Below are positions 43,431-48,999 of a DNA stretch of 48,999 bases, one piece after another. How positions within the stretch are numbered: the stretch's first letter is position 1; the number at the start of each line of letters is the position of its first letter. The DNA is from QHXQ01 sp038322995. GTDB lineage: Bacteria > Acidobacteriota > Blastocatellia > Pyrinomonadales > Pyrinomonadaceae. Under the pieces are notes generated by a model that did no database searches, was not told where the DNA came from, and was given only the letters and a program-made list of their open reading frames with translations. The translations under genes and the position numbers were made by a program. The stretch covers positions 1 to 48,999 of the forward strand of contig JBBQGM010000029.1 in the NCBI GenBank assembly GCA_038322995.1, read 5' to 3'.

Positions 43431-43934
43431 ATGAATATGAAAAAATCATTGCTGATCGCATTTGCCTTGGGATTTACCTGTCTGTCTATGGTTGCGGCCG
43501 CGCGGGCACAGGGTAGTTCGGTGAAGACGGGGCCGGCGGCCACGGTCGTGCGCGATGCCGAAATGGAGCGCGATTCGACGAAGAATCTCGAAGCCGCTAA
43601 GCTCTACTTCAACCTACGCAAGGCGTATCGCGCGTCGCTGGCGCGCTGCGAAGAAGTGCTGGCGGGCGACCCGAATTATTCGCGCATCGACGAGGTGTTG
43701 TGGTTCGCCGGCATGAGCAATTTGTATCTAGCGCAGAAGAAGGGTAAGCAAACGTCCGACCTGCCGGCCGGGCAACTTCAGACGGAAGCGCGCCGCTATC
43801 TGGCGCAACTCGTCACCGAGCACCCGGACAGCAAGTTCCACAAGCAAGCGGAAGCGGAGTTGCGCAAGTTAGGCAGTGCGCCCAAGCCGGACGATAAGCC
43901 CGCTGCCCGCGCTCCAGTCTTAAAATTTACATAG
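43431..43934 (+). CDS. BamD/TPR-like secreted protein
   Basis: A 167-residue protein with a signal peptide (MKKSLLIAFALGFTCLSMVAAARAQ). The mature part is helical with two or three TPR-like units (LYFNLRKAYRASLARCEEVLAGDPNYS, and TEARRYLAQLVTEHPDSKFHKQAEAELRKLG), as in BamD/YfiO. It lacks the lipobox Cys directly after the signal sequence. GAGAGG lies upstream; ATG 43437 (MKKS) is an alternative start. The role in outer-membrane assembly is suggested by fold only. Confidence 0.75.
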   Translation: MNMKKSLLIAFALGFTCLSMVAAARAQGSSVKTGPAATVVRDAEMERDSTKNLEAAKLYFNLRKAYRASLARCEEVLAGDPNYSRIDEVLWFAGMSNLYLAQKKGKQTSDLPAGQLQTEARRYLAQLVTEHPDSKFHKQAEAELRKLGSAPKPDDKPAARAPVLKFT

Positions 43935-43950
43935 AGGAGAACACCCTAAA

Positions 43951-44892
43951 GTGTCTTTGTTAGTTGTTGGCTCGGCCGCGTTCGATGCGGTGGAGACGCC
44001 TTTTGGTAACCGCGAACGGATGTTGGGCGGCTCGGCGACGCACTTTTCGATCAGTGCAAGTTTCTTTACGGACGTGCGCGTAGTCGGCGTGGTCGGCGGC
44101 GATTTCGGCGCGGACGAGTTGGCCGTCTTCGAGCGGCATCACGTGGACACGACCGATCTAGAACGCATCCCCGACGGCAAGACTTTCTTCTGGCGCGGGC
44201 GCTACGACTTCGATCTGAACCGGGCGCACACGCTCGACACGCAACTCAACGTCTTCGCCGATTTCAAGCCGAAGCTGTCGGCGGCGGCGCTGCAATCGCG
44301 CTTCGTCTTTCTCGGCAACATCCAGCCGGACTTGCAGCGCGAAGTGCGCGAGCAGATCACGGGCGCGCAACTCGTCGCCATCGACACGATGGACTACTGG
44401 ATCAACACCGTGCGCGATGCGGTGTGGGATGCGATACGCGGCGTGGACATCGTCATCATCAACGACGCGGAAGCGCGCCAACTCGCCGACGAGTCGAACC
44501 TGATGAAAGCGGCGCGCAAGATTCTGGCTGCGGGGCCGCGCATGCTCGTCGTCAAACGCGGCGAGTACGGCGCGGCGTTATTCACGCCTGACACCTACTT
44601 CGCCATTCCCGCCTACCCGCTCGAATCCGTCTTCGACCCGACCGGCGCGGGCGACACGTTTGCCGGCGGCTTCATGGGCTACCTCGCCAGCCACGACGCG
44701 ATTGACGAAGCGACCATGCGCCGCGCCATGATCTACGGCTCGGTCATGGCCTCTTTCAACGTCGAAGAGTTCGGCACCGAGCGCGTGCAGCGACTGACGC
44801 ACGCCGAGATCAACGAACGCTTCCAACAGTTCAAACGCATGACGCACTTCGAGGCGATACCCTTCGAGCGCGCCGTCCGCACCGCCAGATAA
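43951..44892 (+). CDS. PfkB-family carbohydrate or nucleoside kinase
   Basis: A 313-residue ribokinase-fold kinase. The Gly pair of the substrate site (GGSATHFSISAS, 27-38) and the C-terminal signature DPTGAGDTFAGGF (229-241, catalytic base D235) are both present. GTG start with GAGGAG upstream, 16 bases after the BamD-like gene. Proximity to mtnP raises the possibility that it acts on a product of methionine salvage or on adenosine, but the substrate pocket cannot be assigned by eye. Confidence 0.9.
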   Translation: MSLLVVGSAAFDAVETPFGNRERMLGGSATHFSISASFFTDVRVVGVVGGDFGADELAVFERHHVDTTDLERIPDGKTFFWRGRYDFDLNRAHTLDTQLNVFADFKPKLSAAALQSRFVFLGNIQPDLQREVREQITGAQLVAIDTMDYWINTVRDAVWDAIRGVDIVIINDAEARQLADESNLMKAARKILAAGPRMLVVKRGEYGAALFTPDTYFAIPAYPLESVFDPTGAGDTFAGGFMGYLASHDAIDEATMRRAMIYGSVMASFNVEEFGTERVQRLTHAEINERFQQFKRMTHFEAIPFERAVRTAR

Positions 44893-44913
44893 CTTGTTAA
44901 CGGGAAAACTTGT

Positions 44914-44950
44914 CCCTGCCCGCTTTCTCTAACTGAGGAGGCTGGCAGGG
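44914..44950 (+). terminator. Weak hairpin after the PfkB gene
   Basis: CCCTGCC (44914-44920) and GGCAGGG (44944-44950) form a seven-base stem with a 23-base loop. Only CTTAGTTT follows, so termination would be inefficient. Confidence 0.35.
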
Positions 44951-45075
44951 CTTAGTTTGGCCCTATATCTGTTCTGCTGAGATAGTGCCCTCAGTATGAA
45001 CTCTGGGCGCGACGCGGCATCTGTTTGAAAGCGGTATTATCATCCTGTGTGCATGATATATGCGGCTCTGGCGTA

Positions 45076-45098
45076 TTATCAGAACACAGTTCTGATAA
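45076..45098. promoter_or_regulatory. Perfect palindrome beside the cassette edge
   Basis: TTATCAGAAC (45076-45085), three bases, and GTTCTGATAA (45089-45098) form a perfect 10+3+10 dyad. It is 42 bases before the ATG at 45141 and seven bases left of the integron core GTTAGAT. It could be an operator or part of a decayed recombination site. Confidence 0.5.
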
Positions 45099-45104
45099 GC
45101 AGTA

Positions 45105-45752
45105 GTTAGATTTCTTTCGTCGTGGAAAGGATTACGAACTATGAAACACGTTGGAATGTTAGCAATGCTTATGCTGTTATGTCCTTTTGCCACAAGCAAT
45201 CTTGAAGGACGGCAGCAGCAAGCGCTTAGCAAAGTTGAATCAGGCATAATTAAAGGGAAAGTATTCCGCTCAGATACCAACACAGCAATCTCCAATGCTT
45301 ATATCCTGCTTATGCAGGAAAAAGATTCTCCCGCTCCGGCTGAATATTTCGATCTTAGAAGTGATGAGCATGGCAATTACTGCTTTACCAACATTCCTGC
45401 CGGAAAGTACAAGGTTACCGTTTACGCATGGTTTCCAAAGATGAATGATGTACCTTGCCGGAATCCTTTCGAGGCGAAGACTGGGGATAATGAAGCCACA
45501 GTTGAGTGGCAGCGGAAGAGTCGAGCATTTATGGAGATCGTAACCATTAGAGACTTCGCTGTGAGCGCCGGTCAGGAGAAGGTCAAGGATGTTGATCTTC
45601 TGTGCAAGTAGCATGACAGTACAGATGCGCATTATTCTTAGGGGCGAGATCTAACAAACTCATTGGAGATGACGCCCCGATAGCAGGCTTCTCATGATTC
45701 TTCCTTCGATGCAGCTTGAATGCTGTTCGCGGGGCGCATCTCAATTCGAGCG
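45105..45752 (+). mobile_element. Integron gene cassette (no integrase in window)
   Basis: The left edge is the core site GTTAGAT (45105-45111). The cassette's own attC begins with the inverse core ATCTAAC (45649-45655), which is its exact complement, as expected when the two come from one circular cassette. The gene starts 35 bases from the edge and stops 38 bases before attC. The cassette would be about 647 bases. Base use is AT-richer than the surrounding genes. The next core, GTTAGGC (45752-45758), opens a second cassette with the DoxX-like gene, whose attC I cannot find. Confidence 0.78.
45141..45611 (+). CDS. Secreted carboxypeptidase-regulatory-like (Ig-like) protein, cassette gene
   Basis: A 156-residue protein with a signal peptide (GMLAMLMLLCPFATSN) and a single prealbumin-like domain of the CarboxypepD_reg type (about 35-110: IIKGKVFRSDTNTAISNAYILLM, SDEHGNYCFTNIPAGKYKVTVYAW). 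Such domains are adhesive or structural modules outside the cytoplasm. GGAAAGG lies upstream of the ATG. It is AT-richer than the rest of the window and is carried by an integron cassette, so it is probably horizontally acquired. Function unknown. Confidence 0.8.
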   Translation: MKHVGMLAMLMLLCPFATSNLEGRQQQALSKVESGIIKGKVFRSDTNTAISNAYILLMQEKDSPAPAEYFDLRSDEHGNYCFTNIPAGKYKVTVYAWFPKMNDVPCRNPFEAKTGDNEATVEWQRKSRAFMEIVTIRDFAVSAGQEKVKDVDLLCK

Positions 45753-45758
45753 TTAGGC
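45649..45758 (+). mobile_element. Integron attC recombination site
   Basis: R'' ATCTAAC (45649-45655) and R' GTTAGGC (45752-45758) match RYYYAAC and GTTRRRY. Folding the strand pairs CTAAC with GTTAG, then leaves a six-base unpaired spacer on each side, then pairs ATTG, AGATG and CGCCCCG with the right arm while leaving single extrahelical G and A on the left. This is the structure recognised by integron integrases. The terminal loop is about 48 bases. Total length is 110 bases. Confidence 0.85.
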
Positions 45759-45783
45759 GCATTAGTTATGGGGAGGAAACAGC

Positions 45784-46233
45784 ATGAGAAAAATTATATT
45801 GTTGCTCCATCTTATCGCCGCTGTTTTGATGTTTCGATTTGCCTTGCCTAAAATTTGGGGGCAGGCGGTATCCGTCGCGGGATTTAATGAAATAACTCGC
45901 TCATTGCCCGTGTCGTCTGATGTTTTCCGAATCTTCACGGGCGTTACCGAGTTGGTTATCGTATTTCTTCTGGTCGTATTTTTGCTGTTATCTTTTGAGC
46001 AAATCAAAATCATGCCGTCTTTGCGCAAGCACAAAAGCAGTATTTCAATCGCGGCAAACGGATTGTTGTTGGCCACGATGATAGGGGGATTGCTAGCCGA
46101 ATTTTTTGCGAGGGATACGCCTAAATATGCCTTGGTCTATTTCGCCGTTGGGCTAGTAATAATTTCGCTTGTCAACCTTTATTATGGCTTCACTTCCGCC
46201 GGTCGAAAAATTTTAACGCACGCTGCTGAGTGA
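45784..46233 (+). CDS. DoxX-like membrane protein, cassette gene
   Basis: A 149-residue integral membrane protein with four helices (about 4-20, 48-68, 84-105 and 117-138). The layout and phrases such as LMFRFALPKIWG, RIFTGVTELV and YALVYFAVGLVII match DoxX/DoxD-like proteins. GGAGG lies nine bases before the ATG. It begins 26 bases after attC, where a following cassette gene would start, and shares the AT-rich composition. DoxX proteins are linked to redox or thiol stress; the role here is unknown. Confidence 0.78.
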   Translation: MRKIILLLHLIAAVLMFRFALPKIWGQAVSVAGFNEITRSLPVSSDVFRIFTGVTELVIVFLLVVFLLLSFEQIKIMPSLRKHKSSISIAANGLLLATMIGGLLAEFFARDTPKYALVYFAVGLVIISLVNLYYGFTSAGRKILTHAAE

Positions 46234-46262
46234 TTCGTGCGGACTTGGCAGTGGTGATAGCG

Positions 46263-46312
46263 CGCGAGCAGGTCATTGGTCGCGCGGGCGAAACAGTGAC
46301 TTTCTGCTCGCG
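46263..46312. other. Inverted repeat after the DoxX-like gene
   Basis: CGCGAGCAG (46263-46271) and CTGCTCGCG (46304-46312) are perfect nine-base arms around 32 bases. There is no T run and no RYYYAAC/GTTRRRY pair, so it is neither a clear terminator nor an attC. Confidence 0.4.
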
Positions 46313-46422
46313 TTGTCTGCTCGTTTCAAAGTTGCATGTTTTCGGATTCGCCGCACGGCAACTCCGCCGGTAAACTTATGCCCTAGTTTGAATCGGGAAC
46401 ACTTCCCTCTTTGTGCGCGGAT

Positions 46423-46451
46423 TTGAAGTTTCGCGGGGCGGGTTCTACACT
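46423..46451 (+). promoter_or_regulatory. Promoter candidate for the DUF2007 gene
   Basis: TTGAAG (46423-46428) and TACACT (46446-46451) are 17 bases apart; each matches four of six consensus bases. The leader would be about 34 bases. Confidence 0.42.
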
Positions 46452-46491
46452 GACGCGGCAATGCTAATCTGAAATCTTTGTGGTGGTCATT

Positions 46492-46893
46492 ATGTTTTGT
46501 AATGTGTGTGAGTCGGAATATGAGCCGGGCATTACTGTGTGCCCGGATGACGGCACGGCGTTGGTCGAACAATTAACGGCGGAGAACACAGTGCGCGATC
46601 ACAGTGAAGCCCCCTTCGTGCCGTTGCACAACGTCGGTTCGCCGGCCGAGGCCGAGATGGTCTGCGACATTCTGCAACAGAACGACATTCGCGCCGTCGT
46701 CCAGTCGGGCGGCGCGGATGCCTTCTCGCCGTTGCTTTCGACCACCTCGCCCGGCGCGCTCGTGCTCGTGGACGAGCGCGATTTGGCCCGCGCGCAGGAA
46801 CTCTACGAATCGTTTTTCGGCGGTGACACCACGCCGCTCACCGGCTCGTCGCTCGAAGATCACGCCGAAGCGGCCGGCGATGTGGAAGCGTGA
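46492..46893 (+). CDS. Zinc-ribbon protein with DUF2007 domain
   Basis: A 133-residue protein. The N-terminus MFCNVCESEYEPGITVCPDDG is a small zinc ribbon of the CxxC...CxxD type, similar to the N-terminus of the Ser/Thr kinase at 16457. Residues about 43-105 (VPLHNVGSPAEAEMVCDILQQNDI, ALVLVDERDLARAQELYESF) form a DUF2007 domain, annotated as putative signal-transducing. ATG 46492 is preferred over in-frame GTGs at 46480 and 46483. It precedes cutA. Confidence 0.82.
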   Translation: MFCNVCESEYEPGITVCPDDGTALVEQLTAENTVRDHSEAPFVPLHNVGSPAEAEMVCDILQQNDIRAVVQSGGADAFSPLLSTTSPGALVLVDERDLARAQELYESFFGGDTTPLTGSSLEDHAEAAGDVEA

Positions 46894-46897
46894 AGGG

Positions 46898-46955
46898 GAG
46901 AGATGAGAGGTTAGTATAAGCGTTTTGACTGATCTCTAACCTCTGACCTCTATTC
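46898..46955. repeat. Period-7 hairpin, GAGGTTA type
   Basis: Left side: GAGATGA, GAGGTTA. Right side on the reverse strand: GAGGTCA, GAGGTTA, GAGATCA. The arms pair through GAGGTTA and flank. The words are the same as those of the hairpin at 48099. Confidence 0.65.
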
Positions 46956-46969
46956 TTCGGTGAGTTGTG

Positions 46970-47326
46970 ATGCAAGAAGCGAACGCAGTCGCTATTGTCG
47001 TGCTGATCACGGCGGGTAGCCGCGAAGAGGCTTTGCGCTTGGCCGAGATGCTGGTCGGCGCGCGACTCGCCGCCTGCGTGCAGGTGCTGCCGGAGATGGA
47101 GTCGATCTATCACTGGCAAGGGCAGGTGCGACGCGACCCGGAAGTGCTGCTGCTGGTGAAGACGACCGTCGCGCATTTCGCCGAACTGGAACGTGAGGTG
47201 CGCGCCTTGCACAGCTACGAGACGCCGGAGATCATCGCGCTGCCCATCACCGCCGCGTCCGCGCCTTACCTCGAATGGCTAACCGCTACCCTCCGCCCGC
47301 AGACGGGCACGCTACCCGCCGTCTAA
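46970..47326 (+). CDS. cutA: CutA divalent-cation tolerance protein
   Basis: A 118-residue protein with the compact ferredoxin-like CutA fold: VVLITAGSREEALRLAEMLVGARLAACVQVLP, the YHWQGQV strand, EVLLLVKTT and the signature SYETPEIIALPI. CutA forms trimers; the copper-tolerance role was proposed in E. coli but is uncertain. GTG at 46967 directly precedes ATG 46970, which is chosen. It converges with the LOG-family gene. Confidence 0.94.
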   Translation: MQEANAVAIVVLITAGSREEALRLAEMLVGARLAACVQVLPEMESIYHWQGQVRRDPEVLLLVKTTVAHFAELEREVRALHSYETPEIIALPITAASAPYLEWLTATLRPQTGTLPAV

Positions 47327-47338
47327 GCTAACACACCT

Positions 47339-48088
47339 TCACCCGCTTATATCGCTCGACACCTCTTCCCGCATCCGGCTCAGTGTGTCTTGACTGCGTG
47401 TGATGATCTCGATCACGTCGGCGGGCGAGTCTGTGCAGTGGAGCAACATTAGATCGGGATCGGAGATCGTCTGCGCGGCGAGCGGCACTTGTCTGATCCA
47501 GTCGAGCAGTCCGCCCCAGAACTTTGTGCCGAAGAGGACGACGGGGAAGTGTTTGATCTTCCGCGTCTGAATGAGCGTGAGCGCCTCAAACAGTTCGTCG
47601 AACGTGCCGTAACCGCCGGGGAAGATGACGAAGGCGGTGCTGTATTTGACGAACATTGTCTTGCGCACGAAGAAATAGTTGAAGCGTAGCGTGCGTGTTA
47701 GATAGGGATTGGGCTTCTGCTCCATCGGCAACTCGATGTTGCAGCCGATGGAGACGCCGCCCGCCTCGAACGCGCCGCGATTGGCGGCCTCCATGATGCC
47801 GGGGCCGCCGCCCGTGATGACCGAGAAGCCCGCGCGCACGAGTTGCGCCGCCGTCTCCTGCGCCGCCGCATAATACTCACTGTCCGTGCGCGTGCGCGCC
47901 GAGCCAAAGATCGAGACGCCGCGCGTCACGGTCGCCAACTCGTCGAAGCCTTCGACGAATTCGCCCATGATGCGGAACACCCGCCACGTGTCCGTGTGTT
48001 TGAACTCGTCGGCCAGCGGCGACTCAAGCAACTGCTCGTCCTGCGTCACCCGCCGTCCCTTGCGCTCTTTGCTCTTGGTCTTTGCCAT
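47339..48088 (-). CDS. LOG-family Rossmann protein (TIGR00730)
   Basis: A 249-residue lysine-decarboxylase-like (LOG) protein. The nucleotide motif GGGPGIMEAANRGA and the signature FPGGYGTFDELFEALT (PGGxGTxxE) are present. Members hydrolyse nucleotide 5'-monophosphates such as cytokinin ribotides or AMP/GMP; the older name lysine decarboxylase is wrong. The first 30 residues are a basic extension. It is transcribed after fabI, with a repeat hairpin in between. Confidence 0.92.
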   Translation of the reverse strand: MAKTKSKERKGRRVTQDEQLLESPLADEFKHTDTWRVFRIMGEFVEGFDELATVTRGVSIFGSARTRTDSEYYAAAQETAAQLVRAGFSVITGGGPGIMEAANRGAFEAGGVSIGCNIELPMEQKPNPYLTRTLRFNYFFVRKTMFVKYSTAFVIFPGGYGTFDELFEALTLIQTRKIKHFPVVLFGTKFWGGLLDWIRQVPLAAQTISDPDLMLLHCTDSPADVIEIITRSQDTLSRMREEVSSDISG

Positions 48089-48098
48089 GATGAGAACA

Positions 48099-48170
48099 GA
48101 GGTCAGAGGTTAGAGGTCAGAGGTCAGCGCAAAACTGCTTTTACTGACCTCTGACCTCTGACCTCTGACC
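48099..48170. repeat. Period-7 hairpin, GAGGTCA type
   Basis: The left arm is GAGGTCA, GAGGTTA, GAGGTCA, GAGGTCA (48099-48126). The right arm is TGACCTC three times plus TGACC (48145-48170). The loop is about 18 bases. It is the most regular of the set and lies between fabI and the LOG gene. Confidence 0.88.
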
Positions 48171-48175
48171 GCTCA

Positions 48176-48940
48176 CTAAAATGCCATGATGTTGAAGCCG
48201 CAGTCTACGTGAATGACTTCGCCGGTGACGGCGGTGGAGAGGGGGCCGCAGAGGAAGAGTGCGACGTTGCCGACTTCGCGCGCTTCGACGTTGCGGCGCA
48301 GGGGCGAATGTTCGGCGTGATACTTGAGCATCGCGCTCATGTTGCCGACGCCGCGCGCGGCCAGCGTGTTGAGCGGGCCGGCGCTGATCGCGTTGACGCG
48401 AATGTTGTCCTTGCCCAAGTCCCACGCGAGATAGCGCGTCGAGGCTTCGAGTGCCGCTTTGGCTACACCCATCACGTTGTAGTTCGGCACGACCTTCTCC
48501 GCGCCGTAGTAGGTCATCGAGACGATGCTGCCGCCCTCGGTCATCAACGGGCGCGCGGCCCGGGCCAACTCCGTTAGCGAATGTGCGCTGATGTCGAGCG
48601 CGGTCGTGAATGCCTCGCGTGTCGTGGCCGCATACTCGCCTTCGAGCGCCTCGCGGGGCGCGAACGCGAGACTGTGGATGAGAAAGTCCAACCGGCCGTA
48701 ACGCTCGCCCACACGCCGGAACGTCTCCGCCACCTCTTCCGGTTTCTGCACGTCGCACTGCACGAGCAACGACTCGCCGCTCATCTCGCCGGTCAAACCC
48801 TCCACGTTCTCGCGCAGTCGCTCGTTCTGATACGTGAACGCCAACTGCGCGCCCGCGCCCGCCAACGCCAACGCCGACGCCCACGCAATCGAACGCTTGT
48901 TCGCCACGCCAAAAACGATGCCGATTTTGTTTTCAAGCAT
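48176..48940 (-). CDS. fabI: Enoyl-[acyl-carrier-protein] reductase (NADH) FabI
   Basis: A 254-residue short-chain dehydrogenase of the FabI branch. The FabI-specific N-terminus is GIVFGVANKRSIAW (7-20). The catalytic residues follow the Y-x6-K pattern of FabI (Y154, K161 in PNYNVMGVAKAALE), with Y144/Y145 just upstream; the late block AISAGPLNTLAARG is also typical. It performs the last reduction in fatty-acid elongation and is the target class of triclosan. ATG 48940; the right 59 bases of the window hold its upstream region. Confidence 0.95.
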   Translation of the reverse strand: MLENKIGIVFGVANKRSIAWASALALAGAGAQLAFTYQNERLRENVEGLTGEMSGESLLVQCDVQKPEEVAETFRRVGERYGRLDFLIHSLAFAPREALEGEYAATTREAFTTALDISAHSLTELARAARPLMTEGGSIVSMTYYGAEKVVPNYNVMGVAKAALEASTRYLAWDLGKDNIRVNAISAGPLNTLAARGVGNMSAMLKYHAEHSPLRRNVEAREVGNVALFLCGPLSTAVTGEVIHVDCGFNIMAF

Positions 48941-48999
48941 AAGAGAGTATTTAGCTAAAAGTTGTAACCAAAACTTCGCGCTGACCGTGTGTTTGCGCG

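Noticed and set aside
44927..45111. A second attC formed by CTCTAAC (44927-44933) and GTTAGAT (45105-45111)
   Set aside because: The first base is not a purine and the arms inside do not pair beyond the end boxes.
46234..46491. attC for the DoxX-like cassette
   Set aside because: No GCCTAAC or other RYYYAAC with a matching GTTRRRY was found; only an unrelated nine-base inverted repeat is present.
48099..48170. CRISPR-like array
   Set aside because: The repeats are contiguous 7-base words in inverted arms with no spacers and no cas genes.
1..48999. tRNA or rRNA genes
   Set aside because: No cloverleaf or conserved rRNA stretch was recognised by eye; a tRNAscan or Rfam search would settle this.

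Overview
The window is a GC-rich bacterial chromosome segment with a mixed housekeeping and signalling content. Gram-negative envelope proteins (an OmpA-type outer-membrane protein, BamD-like and SurA-like secreted proteins), a Ser/Thr kinase fused to a formylglycine-generating-enzyme-like domain, many TPR proteins, a methylmalonyl-CoA module and period-7 intergenic hairpins together suggest an Acidobacteriota chromosome, probably class Blastocatellia. That placement is an inference from protein style; no rRNA or tRNA is present to confirm it. Layout: 1-3647 (+) holds the end of a DUF1003 protein, a HAD hydrolase, a SirB1-like protein, a small membrane protein and an orphan MacB-type permease. 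7768 to 3677 (-) is a five-gene run of envelope proteins of unknown function (secreted TPR protein, two secreted helical proteins, a zinc-ribbon membrane protein, a secreted Pro-rich protein). 8021-16084 (+) holds larE, glutamate dehydrogenase, a large OmpA-family protein with its own promoter, long leader and terminator, and a two-propeller exported protein with an embedded peptidoglycan-binding domain. 16457-22235 (+) is a compact set: kinase-FGE, TPR-FGE, TPR. 22661-25940 (+) holds rpsA, an HU protein and a HIT hydrolase. 29640 to 25937 (-) holds hflX (apparently with an ATC start) and a c-di-AMP phosphodiesterase-like HD protein with an unusually short sensor region. 30028-35374 (+) holds a beta-propeller protein, a site-2 protease, trpS, scpA, scpB and rluB. 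35492-38387 (+) is an acyl-CoA dehydrogenase, a zinc-ribbon protein, meaB and methylmalonyl-CoA epimerase, consistent with propionate and branched-chain catabolism. 38390-41540 (+) holds two paralogous parvulin-type isomerases in which the first strand of the parvulin domain appears moved to its C-terminal end. 41621-44892 (+) holds an MBL-fold hydrolase, mtnP, a BamD-like lipoprotein-type protein and a PfkB kinase. 45105-46233 is an AT-richer island that carries a convincing integron attC site and one complete gene cassette with no integrase in view. 46492-48940 holds a DUF2007 zinc-ribbon protein and cutA (+), then a LOG-family protein and fabI (-). The strongest points for a second look are the integron cassette (attC at 45649-45758 whose inverse core exactly complements the core at the cassette's left edge), the permuted parvulin domains, the ATC start of hflX, the family of intergenic hairpins built from 7-bp words, and the kinase/TPR/FGE set whose FGE-like domains lack all cysteines.
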